A stretch of 55,992 nucleotides of DNA from Pseudomonadales bacterium (lineage in GTDB: Bacteria > Pseudomonadota > Gammaproteobacteria > Pseudomonadales > UBA7434), in assembly GCA_013043705.1 (NCBI GenBank), contig JABDNS010000049.1:1-55992 (forward strand). The letters run 5' to 3'. Below, piece by piece: positions 1-8,631 of the stretch. A program made the translations under genes and the position numbers. Positions within the stretch are counted from its first letter, which is position 1. Every line of letters begins with the position of its first letter. The notes beneath the pieces are model-generated. The model was given only the letters and a program-made list of their open reading frames with translations. It did not search any database and was not told where the DNA came from.

Positions 1-1
1 G

Positions 2-421
2 AGCGACGTTTTTAACAGCGATACACAGCTAGCTGGCGCGGTATTTATTTTGCGTTATCGCACGCAAGATTTTGCGGCGAACTTCAAATCCCCGGGTTTC
101 GCGATCACCAAGTTATCGGGCGACCCCAATTTGCAGCTCAGCTGGCAATCGAATGACATCGGCCCGGATCACGGCGAGCTCGTTATTACACTGCGTAACC
201 CGCATGGATTTTCGGTGTTGGGCGCGCAGATGTCTAGCGCCAGCAAGCAAAGCCTGTTCGAAGACCTGTCATCAATAGCTATAGGCTGGTTATCGCATAA
301 CTATCGTGGTGAAGCGCCACTGCCGTTTACCTGGTCATCACCACCCATGTATTTCGATGTGCATGGTAATGTTGTAGAGGGCTTGAGCGCGAATATGCAC
401 GCGGGCGGCAGAAGCGGCTAA
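2..421 (+). CDS. C-terminal part of an unknown protein (cut by window edge)
   Basis: The reading frame is open from the first complete codon of the window, so this is the 3' part of a longer gene; an internal TTG at 50 is not a convincing start. About 139 residues are visible, ending in a Gly/Arg-rich tail. The composition is that of a soluble or exported protein with alternating beta-type segments, and there is no membrane helix. I do not recognise a family. It lies 44 bases upstream of, and in the same direction as, the RHS/YD-repeat gene, so the two may be cotranscribed and it may belong to the same export or effector locus. That link is inferred from position only. Confidence 0.55.
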   Translation, partial: SDVFNSDTQLAGAVFILRYRTQDFAANFKSPGFAITKLSGDPNLQLSWQSNDIGPDHGELVITLRNPHGFSVLGAQMSSASKQSLFEDLSSIAIGWLSHNYRGEAPLPFTWSSPPMYFDVHGNVVEGLSANMHAGGRSG

Positions 422-465
422 GCCAGGCGCGGCGCCTGGAGTTAAACAATGCAAAGGAATGCGAC

Positions 466-3450
466 ATGAACCGAGCTAATGGAATCCCCGCGCCGCGCAC
501 CGGCGTAGCGTTGAAGCGCGCCGAAGTGAAGCTTGCAAGCATCGCTGTTTTGATGGCAGCGATTTTACTTTGCGCAACGGTTGCACTTGCGCTTTGTACT
601 TTGGTGCCGCCGGCAAACGCCGGTCAAGCAGCGCAGGCAATGTCGGCTTTGATAGGCGCGGAGCGCTTCTTGCTCGGTGAATCAACGCCTACGCCGGAGC
701 AGCGCGTGAATTGGGATATTGCCCCGAACGGAGGCGATGGCCAGCTTAACTGGGCTGATGTTTCGCATATACAGCAGCGCCTGCTGAATGGCGTGCCGCT
801 GCTTAATGCGCTGCAGGCAGTCCCGCTCAGGCAAGACAGCGTGGCCACACGCCACGAGTACACCTGGCATGGCGAAGCGGGGCGGTCACCGCTGGCCTCG
901 CATACCGAGTCGCTACAATATCCGGGCAAACCTGTAGCGCTACAACGCTTTTATGATCGTCGCGGCAATTTGATAAAAACGGTTAACGCTGCAGGCCTCG
1001 TAACGCGCCTTGAAAACTACAATACCAACGGCCAGCCGCAGTCCATTACCGAAATTGACGGTACCGTAACGAAGTTGCAATATCACCCCCGCGGCTGGCT
1101 GCTGCGAAGTACGCTAGAACACCCCGACAACAGCGCCAATAATTTAACTACAAGCTATCGCTACGATGACACTGGCAAGCTCAATCGCGTGGTTTTCCCC
1201 AGCGGCAGGTACATCGATTACTTGCATGATGCGCGTGGCGAACTGGTCGCCATGCGCGACGCAGGTGGCCAGCAAATAAATTACCAGCTTGATGCCGCGG
1301 GTAATCGTGTTGTGGAGTCGTTGTGCACGCGTACGGAGCTCGCTTCCGAAGTGGATATAAGCCCGGTAACAGATATTGGCTGCATCGAACATTTTCGATT
1401 GTTGCGCTTGCACGACGGCAATAACCGACTGCGGCGCAACATAGATGGCCGCGGTGCACGAAGTAACTTTGAATACGATGACAACGGCCGGCTGCTAAGT
1501 ATCGAAAATGCTAGCGGGCATAAAGATCAAACTGCGTACAATGCATTGGAGCAGCTTATATCGCTTGCTCACGTACCGGCACAAGATACGCCGCCAAGCG
1601 GACAAGCAGCCAGCGAGCCAGTGGCCTTTCACTATCGCACTGACGACGCGCTGCTAGGCATTGACGCGCCCGGCGACAGTACCGATTACCTGGTCGATGC
1701 CTATAGTAGCGTGGTGCAAAGCAGTAGCGAGGCACATGGCGTTTCGCAGTTTGGCTTCGATGTGGCTGGCAACCAGGTTACGGCGGTTGATGCTGAAGGC
1801 AGGCAGCAGGTATTTCACTACGACGCGCTAAACCGCCTTGTGCGGGTGCAGGTTCCGGGCGAGCCCGATGCGCAAATTGATTACTTGTTTGGTGCGCAAG
1901 GGGTGGATGCGCATGCTGCAGGGCGCCTTGTTTATATACGCGATGGCAGTGGTTCAATTCAGCACACCTACGACTTTGCCGGCAGGCTGGCAAGACGCAA
2001 TATTCAAATTGGCGATCAGGAATATCCCATCAAGTATTTTTACGATGCCGATGGCCAGCTCACCGGCGTGGATTATCCGGGCATCCGCGAGCTGCGCTAT
2101 ACGCTTAATGCGTCGGGCGAGGTCCGTGAAATACGCCTGGATGACCAGCTTCTTGCCACCGAAATAAGCTATCTGCCGTTTGGTCCGCCTCGCTCAGTCA
2201 GCCTGGCAAACGGAATTACACGCAAAAGCATTTATGCACTGGATTACACCTTAACGGCTGTAGAAGATATCGGCGTCAATTTCCGGGCAACGCAGAGCTT
2301 TAATTTTGACGCGGTAGGAAACCTGCTCACGCTTAGCCGAACGGGGGTGGCGCCAGAGCAATGGCATTTCGCATACGATTCAAAATCGCGCCTGACGCAT
2401 GCCAGCGATGCATCGGGCAGCATCAATTTCGCTTATGACAGCGCGGGGAATCGCTTATCGCGTAAACGGCTTGATAGCGATGGTGCCGCGGTTGAGTTGA
2501 ATACTTATGCTTACGCTGACAACGGCAATCGATTGTCTTCCGTACAAAGCAGCATTGGTGGCAGCGGGCAGCTCGCGTTTGGCTACGATGCGAGTGGCAA
2601 GCTGCTTTCAAGGTCGGGGGCTGGCAACGCAAACGTTGAGCTTGTTTATAACGGTTTTGGCCGGGTGAAAACAGCAATAGTGGCGAACGAGGTTGTGGCA
2701 CGCTTTAGCTACAATGCATTGGGGCAGCGTGTAAGTAAATTAACTGATGGGGCATTGTGGCATTTTATCTACGATGAAACAGGCCGTTTGTTGGGGCGTA
2801 TAGATATTTTGGGCGCGCAGTCAATCTGGTACGTTTATCTTCAAGACCAGCGCATAGCGCGTATCATCGGCGCGAATGGCGACACCGCTGTCGAGTTTTA
2901 CCACAATGATCATTTGGGTCGCCCCTGGGCGTTGAGTAATGCGAGTGGCGAGCTGGTGTGGCAAGCCAGCTACGCGCCTTTTGGCAATAGAACCGTCAAG
3001 GTCGAGAATACCTTGCCGCAATGGCTTGGTTTGCCTGGTCAGCTGTACGACCGGGAATCCGGTTTTTGGTATAACTATCAGCGTGACTACGATAGCGATT
3101 CCGGGCGCTACCTGCAGGGGGATCCGCTGGGCGTGCAGGGTGGGCTCAACACTTATATGTATGCTGGCGCCAATCCGCTGCGTTTTACGGATCCGTATGG
3201 TTTGTTTTTTTTCGGGCCGGTTTGTGGCTCGGGCGCCAGCGCACGCTTTGTTCCCGACGGGCGATTCACTGATGCTTGCCAAAAGCACGACGACTGCTAC
3301 GGCGGTTGTGGCAACAGCAAAGAGCAGTGCGACCTGAATCTATGTACGGATGGTGCTTGCCTGTACGGTTTTATGTTATCTACGGTGTTTTCTGGTGCCT
3401 CCGGTAACGCGTTTGATGATGCGCAAAAGGGATGTGACGATTGTGAGTGA
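466..3450 (+). CDS. Exported RHS/YD-repeat protein with C-terminal phospholipase A2-like tip
   Basis: 994 residues. Residues 23-46 form a hydrophobic signal segment with a plausible cleavage site after Ala52 (PANA/G). Residues 84-107 look like one dockerin/EF-hand-like calcium loop (D84, D91, G92, D98). Many YD repeats follow (for example Y-x-Y-D-x2-G-x-L-x-x), then a canonical RHS core near 882-912 ending in the DPYG junction at 909. The tip has a PLA2-type calcium loop (F-G-P-V-C-G-S-G around 916-922) and the active-site motif C938-Q-K-H941-D942-D943-C944-Y945, plus nine cysteines from 920 to 993. In the PLA2 superfamily the His-Asp pair hydrolyses the sn-2 ester of phospholipids. RHS shells normally encapsulate a toxin, so I infer a membrane-attacking toxin. 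No PAAR or VgrG domain is visible; Sec export is inferred from the signal segment. Confidence 0.85.
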   Translation: MNRANGIPAPRTGVALKRAEVKLASIAVLMAAILLCATVALALCTLVPPANAGQAAQAMSALIGAERFLLGESTPTPEQRVNWDIAPNGGDGQLNWADVSHIQQRLLNGVPLLNALQAVPLRQDSVATRHEYTWHGEAGRSPLASHTESLQYPGKPVALQRFYDRRGNLIKTVNAAGLVTRLENYNTNGQPQSITEIDGTVTKLQYHPRGWLLRSTLEHPDNSANNLTTSYRYDDTGKLNRVVFPSGRYIDYLHDARGELVAMRDAGGQQINYQLDAAGNRVVESLCTRTELASEVDISPVTDIGCIEHFRLLRLHDGNNRLRRNIDGRGARSNFEYDDNGRLLSIENASGHKDQTAYNALEQLISLAHVPAQDTPPSGQAASEPVAFHYRTDDALLGIDAPGDSTDYLVDAYSSVVQSSSEAHGVSQFGFDVAGNQVTAVDAEGRQQVFHYDALNRLVRVQVPGEPDAQIDYLFGAQGVDAHAAGRLVYIRDGSGSIQHTYDFAGRLARRNIQIGDQEYPIKYFYDADGQLTGVDYPGIRELRYTLNASGEVREIRLDDQLLATEISYLPFGPPRSVSLANGITRKSIYALDYTLTAVEDIGVNFRATQSFNFDAVGNLLTLSRTGVAPEQWHFAYDSKSRLTHASDASGSINFAYDSAGNRLSRKRLDSDGAAVELNTYAYADNGNRLSSVQSSIGGSGQLAFGYDASGKLLSRSGAGNANVELVYNGFGRVKTAIVANEVVARFSYNALGQRVSKLTDGALWHFIYDETGRLLGRIDILGAQSIWYVYLQDQRIARIIGANGDTAVEFYHNDHLGRPWALSNASGELVWQASYAPFGNRTVKVENTLPQWLGLPGQLYDRESGFWYNYQRDYDSDSGRYLQGDPLGVQGGLNTYMYAGANPLRFTDPYGLFFFGPVCGSGASARFVPDGRFTDACQKHDDCYGGCGNSKEQCDLNLCTDGACLYGFMLSTVFSGASGNAFDDAQKGCDDCE

Positions 3451-3814
3451 TCTGTTCAGGGATAAATTACTTAGCCGATTTATGCGGCTACTGGCTGGCA
3501 CACTGGCGCTAATTTATCTTTTTGGTTTTGGCTGGTCACCGCCTGGTGGCGCTTACTCGTTGCTATATATATTTCTTGTCGTTGCATTTGTGCACCGCGG
3601 CGTTCGCCCCAATCGTGGCCTTTACCCTGGAGCATACTTCTCATTAACAGCGCTGGCTGCGCTGCTGGTAATGCTAGAGCAGGGCCAGCTGGCTATAACG
3701 CAGTTCTACGGGCGGCCAAATATGCCGATGTCGATAGCGTTTGCAGCCTTTTGCCTTCTCGCTTATGACTTACGCCAGTTTTTCTTGCACCGCGGTGATA
3801 GAGAATTAATTTAA
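3443..3814 (+). CDS. Small four-helix membrane protein, candidate immunity protein
   Basis: 123 residues from the GTG at 3443, which overlaps the last codons of the RHS gene. An AGGGA motif at 3428-3432 lies 10 bases upstream of this GTG; an in-frame ATG at 3416 is possible but has no ribosome-binding site. Four hydrophobic stretches suggest four membrane helices: L-L-A-G-T-L-A-L-I-Y-L near the N-terminus, then Y-S-L-L-Y-I-F-L-V-V-A, S-L-T-A-L-A-A-L-L-V-M-L, and S-I-A-F-A-A-F-C-L-L-A. The family is not recognised. Its position directly behind a toxin-tipped RHS gene, with translational overlap, is the classic place for a cognate immunity protein. A membrane location would suit protection against a phospholipase. 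The function is inference only. Confidence 0.65.
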   Translation: MSDLFRDKLLSRFMRLLAGTLALIYLFGFGWSPPGGAYSLLYIFLVVAFVHRGVRPNRGLYPGAYFSLTALAALLVMLEQGQLAITQFYGRPNMPMSIAFAAFCLLAYDLRQFFLHRGDRELI

Positions 3815-3829
3815 AACGGAGATCTAGCT

Positions 3830-5863
3830 ATGCAACATGGAACGTTGCTTCGCACAATAATACAAACCTTAACTCAATATTTTTACATTGCGGCAGTCCC
3901 AATTGTTCGCCGCGCTTACTCGGTCATTTTTTTACTCGCGAGCATAATCTCAAGCACAGCGGCCGGCGCCGGGCAGTCGCCGGTTTGGGGCTATCAAATG
4001 CATCGTGGCAACGGCGATATCAAGGTTTTTTCCGATGCTTCAAGCGCAGCCAGTTTTGCTTGCGCCAGCCTGATAAATGCATCCAATAGTGCAGTGGTGT
4101 CGGTGAGCCAAAGCTCGATTAACCTCATTGTCAGTTGCAGTTACGACGACGTTAATGGTGACCCGTCATTTGGTAATGGAGCTCTTGCTGTCTGGGGCGC
4201 AATTTGCCCCGTAGGTACTATATATAATGGTTACAGATGTGAAGGCTTTGACGAAAATAAAAAGCGGCCTTGCCCGGATCCCAGTTCGGGCAACCCCATC
4301 CAAACTTTAACGGGCCACAAAATACAGCGTGAGCCAGATATTGTTAGCAGTTCACCGGGTGGTATCGGGTTCGAGCGGATCTTCGATAGCCGCGCGGCCT
4401 TTGCAAATGGCACCACGCTGGGGCCAAACTGGCGTCATAGTTTCGATGCTGTATTAAAGTTCGTTTATCGGCCGATAGCGGGCATCAGCGGTCCGGTATT
4501 TCTGCCTAACTGTTCGACAATAACCGATGTGCGCAATGATGTGCATGGCTTCAGCCGGCAGGGCGAGTGCCCAGCGTCGGTGCTGCAATCTAATCCGGAT
4601 CTGGAATTGTACTCTGTGGTTCTCGAACGCCCTGGTGCCGGCGCTAGCTATTTCTATGAACAAGACGGGCGCTGGCTCGCCGATGCAGATGGTGTTGAAA
4701 TGCTGGTGCCGCTTAATATCGCTAGCGATAGCGATGTAATTGTTGGCGGTGATGGCAACAATGAGAATACTAGCGGCGCCAATACGAACCCGAACATCTA
4801 CGCGCACCATAGAGCCACAACCCACTGGCAGTATCGTCACCTATCAGGTTTGACGGAGATCTATCACGATACGGGCCGACTATTGCAGCGCACTAAAAAG
4901 GGCATGCATTTTCAATTGCAATATGATCTTACGGCTGAACAGGGTGGCGACAATAATAGCTCCACGCTCGACTTGATAACAACACCAGCACAAGAATCGC
5001 TAACACTGTATTACCATGAGGGCTTGCTAAGCAAGGTGGTCGATACCCAGGGCGCGGTGTACCGTTATTTTTTTAGCAATGAAAACACTACTGTCCGGCC
5101 AGGATTACTGGTGCACGTAAGCTATCCGGATCAAAGCCCCGGGCAACCGGGAGAGAACCCCTGGGGTGAAGACAATCCTTATCGAAGTTATCACTATGAA
5201 AGTGACAGTGCGCCAACCTACCTAACTGGTATTACCGACGAAAATCGCGTTCGCTACGTAAGCTGGGACTACGATATCAAGCGTCGCGCTATATTATCGC
5301 GGCGCAAGGGACAGGCGGGGCAGCCAGATGAAGTTGTACAGCTCGACTTCACTCATCTTTATGATCCACGAAATCCGCGCGTTATTGAAACGAACCCGCA
5401 TGGCAAAAAAACAATTTTTCATTTTGTTGCAATTGACGACTCCCGGCGCGTGGCACGCGTAGAAGGATTGTTGCATGTGAATAGCGACGCGCCGGAAATT
5501 GGTTGTGAGGCGAGCGAACAGCACTACAGTTACGATACTCACGGCAGGCTGAGAACGGTTACAGATTGGGAGGGGAATGTTACCCAATACCAGCGGGATG
5601 GGCGTGGGCGTGAAATACAGCGCAGCGAAGGCTTATGGTGGCACGCAGGCGTAGTTGGGGGGTTGTTGCAAGGCTACGAGCAGGCGCTGGTTACCTCCAC
5701 CCGTTGGCATCCGGATTTGGCACAGCCAGCGCGCCGCAGTGATTCGCAGCTAGTAACCGATTGGCAGTACGATTGTTCAACCGGTTTGCTGTTGGCGGAG
5801 CGAAAATACCCACTTGGCAGCGAGCCTGTGTACCCTGCAGAAACCTGCCCAGCAAGCGACTGA
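3830..5863 (+). CDS. YD-repeat/RHS-like exported protein lacking RHS core and tip
   Basis: 677 residues with an N-terminal signal segment (about residues 27-45, ending A-A-G-A-G). A cysteine-containing exported domain follows to about 135. The segment starting C-P-D-P-S-S-G-N-P-I resembles the DUF6531-type entry domain of RHS proteins (G-N-P followed by a phenylalanine/arginine-rich F-E-R-I-F-D-S-R element). YD-type repeats run to the C-terminus. The protein stops mid-repeat with P-A-S-D and has no RHS-associated core, DPxG junction or toxin tip, so it is about half the length of a full RHS protein. No continuation is visible in other frames before the next gene. It starts 15 bases after the candidate immunity gene. 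It may be a scaffold component or a truncated relic. Confidence 0.75.
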   Translation: MQHGTLLRTIIQTLTQYFYIAAVPIVRRAYSVIFLLASIISSTAAGAGQSPVWGYQMHRGNGDIKVFSDASSAASFACASLINASNSAVVSVSQSSINLIVSCSYDDVNGDPSFGNGALAVWGAICPVGTIYNGYRCEGFDENKKRPCPDPSSGNPIQTLTGHKIQREPDIVSSSPGGIGFERIFDSRAAFANGTTLGPNWRHSFDAVLKFVYRPIAGISGPVFLPNCSTITDVRNDVHGFSRQGECPASVLQSNPDLELYSVVLERPGAGASYFYEQDGRWLADADGVEMLVPLNIASDSDVIVGGDGNNENTSGANTNPNIYAHHRATTHWQYRHLSGLTEIYHDTGRLLQRTKKGMHFQLQYDLTAEQGGDNNSSTLDLITTPAQESLTLYYHEGLLSKVVDTQGAVYRYFFSNENTTVRPGLLVHVSYPDQSPGQPGENPWGEDNPYRSYHYESDSAPTYLTGITDENRVRYVSWDYDIKRRAILSRRKGQAGQPDEVVQLDFTHLYDPRNPRVIETNPHGKKTIFHFVAIDDSRRVARVEGLLHVNSDAPEIGCEASEQHYSYDTHGRLRTVTDWEGNVTQYQRDGRGREIQRSEGLWWHAGVVGGLLQGYEQALVTSTRWHPDLAQPARRSDSQLVTDWQYDCSTGLLLAERKYPLGSEPVYPAETCPASD

Positions 5864-5902
5864 GACAGGCACCCAAGCGGGGGCAGGCGCCCAGCCAGCT
5901 AT

Positions 5903-5930
5903 TTTCATTTGCACATTTATCATATATAAT
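5903..5930 (+). promoter_or_regulatory. Putative promoter of the Xre/RES operon (leaderless layout)
   Basis: A perfect TATAAT (5925-5930) is preceded after 16 bases by TTTCAT (5903-5908), an acceptable -35 element. A start about 7 bases downstream of the -10 would fall on the ATG at 5938, and no Shine-Dalgarno sequence is visible. The AT-rich, partly symmetric stretch CATATATAATAATGCATATG (5921-5940) overlaps it and could be the autoregulatory operator. Confidence 0.45.
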
Positions 5931-5937
5931 AATGCAT

Positions 5938-6330
5938 ATGAAAAATAAACAAAATATCGCCACAGCGCGCCTGGAAACACCAGATGATGCGGTATTGCTC
6001 GCTGGTGCCACGCTGGCCGCAGCCGAGGCCCTGGGGTTGAAGCGCGCGCAGTTAGCCGCAATTTTGGGCATATCGGAACCCACGCTATCGCGTATCAAGC
6101 GTGGCAGCTATGGCATCCCCGATGGCAAACCCCTCGAGCTGGCGCTGCTGCTGGTGCGTGTTTATCGAGCGCTGTATGCTATGGTTGGCGGCGATAACGC
6201 GTCAATGCAACATTGGATTGCCACGCCCAATAACCATCTCGGTGGCGCGTCTCCCGCTGAGCTTATGCGTTCAGTGCAGGGTATTGCGCAGGTGGTGCAC
6301 TATCTCGATGCTATTCGTGGCAGCGTTTAG
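5938..6330 (+). CDS. Xre/MbcA/ParS-type antitoxin of a RES toxin-antitoxin pair
   Basis: 130 residues from the ATG at 5938 (an in-frame ATG at 5932 is the alternative). Residues about 25-57 form a helix-turn-helix (A-A-E-A-L-G-L followed by I-L-G-I-S-E-P-T-L-S-R-I). The C-terminal half (about 85-130) matches the DUF2384 toxin-binding domain: W-x-A-T-P-N, a G-G-A-S-P-A-E-L-M motif and a terminal helix with Y-L-D. In this family the antitoxin binds the RES toxin, blocks its NAD-binding pocket and represses the operon. The toxin gene follows after 24 bases. The HTH plus DUF2384 architecture together with the downstream RES domain makes the assignment firm. Confidence 0.9.
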   Translation: MKNKQNIATARLETPDDAVLLAGATLAAAEALGLKRAQLAAILGISEPTLSRIKRGSYGIPDGKPLELALLLVRVYRALYAMVGGDNASMQHWIATPNNHLGGASPAELMRSVQGIAQVVHYLDAIRGSV

Positions 6331-6354
6331 GGCCGGCTGCCAAGGTTGCCTGCG

Positions 6355-7167
6355 TTGACGCGATCAAGCCCCCAAACACTGCTTGCAGCAAACGTTAATC
6401 GCTTCAATTTCGCTACATTGCAGCAGCGCCTGGCGCGCACAACCTGGCGCGTTGTCGAGACGCAGGAAATTGCAGCCACCCAGGCAATCACCCAAAATGC
6501 TGCCGATCAAGCGCGGCTTGAGGCATTGCTTGAAGCGTCAAAGCCTGCCTTGGCAGAAGATTGCGCGGGGCTATCCTACTTGCTGTTCACCCCTTTTCGT
6601 TACCCGCCGCTGCCTTTCGGTTCGCGCTTCGGCGGGCAGTTCGAGCGCGGTATTTACTACGCGGCGCTGACACCTGAGGCGGCGTTCGCGGAATGTGCGC
6701 TGTATTTGTGGTTATTCCAGCAAGGTCCGCAAGAGCTTGGCCCGTTGGCGAATATCCGCGACCAGCGCACTGCGTTTTCTGCGCGTATTCGTAGCGCACG
6801 TGCGATAGATACCTGTAGCGAGCATTTCAGCCGGGTAAGCAAGAAAATCAGCGATCCGGCCAGCTGGGAGTTTTCGCAAAAGCTTGGCGCGGCATTGCGC
6901 GAGGTACGCACCGCTTATTGCCTGTACGCCTCACCTCGGTTAGCTGGCGCCACAAATGTGGCGGTGTTCGACCCTAAAAGTTTTGCCGACAAGGCTCCGC
7001 GCGAAATCCAGCACTGGCATTTGGCGTTGGATACTGAGCGCTGTCGATTTTCCAGGAGAGGATTCGACGGCAGCCAGACGATTGAATTTGAATATAGCCA
7101 GTTTACAAAGAACGGCCGCATTCCGCATCCGGCTATGCATAAAAATGCATGGCATGAAGATGCATGA
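6355..7167 (+). CDS. RES-domain toxin (NAD-degrading family)
   Basis: 270 residues from the TTG at 6355, which has AAGG (6342-6345) nine bases upstream; the TTG at 6346 abuts that motif and is less likely. The RES fold is recognisable by W31-R32-V, by the region S-R-F-G-G-Q-F-E-R-G-I-Y-Y-A (R91, Y102), and by the conserved E113 in P-E-A-A-F-A-E. These fit the Arg-Tyr-Glu pocket known in RES toxins, which degrade or phosphorolyse NAD+ and arrest growth. About 60 residues precede the RES core, longer than compact family members. It is the second gene of the pair with the Xre-type antitoxin and ends 42 bases from the convergent nadC gene. Confidence 0.88.
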   Translation: MTRSSPQTLLAANVNRFNFATLQQRLARTTWRVVETQEIAATQAITQNAADQARLEALLEASKPALAEDCAGLSYLLFTPFRYPPLPFGSRFGGQFERGIYYAALTPEAAFAECALYLWLFQQGPQELGPLANIRDQRTAFSARIRSARAIDTCSEHFSRVSKKISDPASWEFSQKLGAALREVRTAYCLYASPRLAGATNVAVFDPKSFADKAPREIQHWHLALDTERCRFSRRGFDGSQTIEFEYSQFTKNGRIPHPAMHKNAWHEDA

Positions 7168-7209
7168 CAGCGCTTTATAAATAAAAAAGTTGTTGTGGCA
7201 GGCCTGCGG

Positions 7210-8052
7210 CTAAGACTCGATAAACCGCATAGACAGGTCGATTGCACGCAGGTGTTTGGTGAGTGCGCCAACCGAAATGAAATCTACGCCTGTTTCGGCA
7301 ACCTCGCGAATATTGGCCAGGCTCATGCTGCCCGATGCTTCAAGTTTTGCGCGCCCTTGGTTTTGCTGGACCGCTTTGCGCATATCGGCTAGCGAAAAAT
7401 CATCCAGCATAATAATGTCTGCACCGGCCTCTAGTGCCTTTGCAAACTCGGCACTATTTTCCACTTCAATTTCAACCCGTTTATCTGGCTCCAGTTGGCG
7501 GGCTCGCGCTATCGCCGCACTAATTGAGCCACAGGCGGCAATATGGTTTTCCTTAATAAGGTAGGCATCGTAGAGGCCAATGCGATGGTTGCTGCAGCCG
7601 CCACATTGCACTGCATACTTTTGCGCAATACGCAGACCGGGCAGCGTTTTTCGCGTATCCAATACCCTGGTTTTGGTGCCGGCAACGGCGTCGGCGTAAC
7701 TGCGACTTATGGTCGCGGTGCCGCTAAGTAGCTGTAGAAAGTTAAGCGCGGTACGCTCAGCGGTAAGAATCGATCGGGCATTGCCGGTTGCAGTAAACAA
7801 TGTATCGCCGGCGTTCACACTATCGCCATCCTCTACAGAAAATTCGAGCTCGACGCTAGAATCGATATGCAAAAACGTAGACTCCACCCAGGCGCGGCCG
7901 CAAATAACTGCCGGTTCCCTAACAATTACGCGCGTGGCATAAACTTTATCGGCATCGATTAGCGCGGCGCTAATATCGCCGTCGCCGATATCTTCGGCCA
8001 GTGCCTGTTCCACATTATCTTGAATGGCTTGTTGTAACTGCAATTCCTGCAT
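7210..8052 (-). CDS. nadC: Nicotinate-nucleotide pyrophosphorylase (carboxylating)
   Basis: 280 residues, the usual length. NadC converts quinolinate and PRPP to nicotinate mononucleotide, CO2 and pyrophosphate in de novo NAD synthesis. Signature segments are visible: E-D-I-G-D-G-D-I-S near the N-terminus, [15 protein letters not shown], the substrate-binding [10 protein letters not shown], the [11 protein letters not shown] motif, I-M-L-D-D-F, L-E-A-S-G-S-M and the terminal I-S-V-G-A-L-T-K-H. The gene follows the aspartic-protease-like gene on the minus strand after 30 bases and is probably cotranscribed with it. The nadC/ampD neighbourhood is familiar in gammaproteobacteria, though two other genes intervene here. 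The RES toxin next door acts on NAD, but that adjacency may be chance. Confidence 0.97.
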   Translation of the reverse strand: MQELQLQQAIQDNVEQALAEDIGDGDISAALIDADKVYATRVIVREPAVICGRAWVESTFLHIDSSVELEFSVEDGDSVNAGDTLFTATGNARSILTAERTALNFLQLLSGTATISRSYADAVAGTKTRVLDTRKTLPGLRIAQKYAVQCGGCSNHRIGLYDAYLIKENHIAACGSISAAIARARQLEPDKRVEIEVENSAEFAKALEAGADIIMLDDFSLADMRKAVQQNQGRAKLEASGSMSLANIREVAETGVDFISVGALTKHLRAIDLSMRFIES

Positions 8053-8082
8053 CGTCGCTTCCGTTGGGGCCTATCGGGTGAA

Positions 8083-8607
8083 CTATTGTGTTAGGAACAG
8101 CTTGCCATCGCGCTGACTAAATTGCACCTGTGAAAGCGCGCTCATTCCAAGCAAAATGGCATCGCTACCATTCATGCCCGGGTTCAGGTCGGCGCTTACA
8201 TTTTGCAAAGTAATTTCACCGATTTGTAAGCGATCGATACGTGTTGCATAGACGGTTACCCGCCCGTTAGCCGTGTAAGCTACGCCAGCGGGCCCTCTTT
8301 TTAGCTGCAACCTTTTGCCCATGTCTGCCGGAATTGCCACGTTGGTAGCGCAGGTATCCAACAGCAGCGTAACCGGCTGCCCGTTGATCTGCCCGGTGGT
8401 AACAAAATGGTTGTTGCGATTGGCCGCCAAAACCAGCGTTCGAGCACCGTCGACGTCGATCGTTTGTGGCTCACTATTCGGGTTATAGCGTCGTTGTTCA
8501 TCGGCGTTAAACCACATGGCCAGCAGGCCCAGCAGTACGAGCCAGGCCAGCACAAACATGGCGCCGCCTGCGCGACGCAGCGCACCGCCATTCTCTTCAT
8601 TATCCAA
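8083..8607 (-). CDS. Membrane-anchored retropepsin-like aspartic protease, DTG motif altered to DTC
   Basis: 174 residues from a TTG at 8607, with AGAGGG about a dozen bases upstream. Residues 17-33 form one membrane helix and the rest is periplasmic. The domain matches the bacterial clan AA (retropepsin-like) family: N-H-F-V-T-T-G-Q-I-N-G followed by V-T-L-L-L-D84-T85-C86-A-T-N-V-A-I-P, then I-G-E-I-T-L-Q-N-V and L-L-G-M-S-A-L. Family members read D-T-G-A-T at the catalytic aspartate; here glycine is replaced by cysteine (codon TGC where GGC would restore it). The Asp is kept, so activity is uncertain. It is the first gene of a two-gene unit with nadC. A role in the cell envelope is inferred from topology. 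Confidence 0.82.
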   Translation of the reverse strand: MDNEENGGALRRAGGAMFVLAWLVLLGLLAMWFNADEQRRYNPNSEPQTIDVDGARTLVLAANRNNHFVTTGQINGQPVTLLLDTCATNVAIPADMGKRLQLKRGPAGVAYTANGRVTVYATRIDRLQIGEITLQNVSADLNPGMNGSDAILLGMSALSQVQFSQRDGKLFLTQ

Positions 8608-8631
8608 TTCGCCGATCGCCCTCTAGTTTGT

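Noticed and set aside
7198..7207. Palindrome GCAGGCCTGC as terminator between the RES gene and nadC
   Set aside because: A self-complementary palindrome leaves no loop; a hairpin would be weak.
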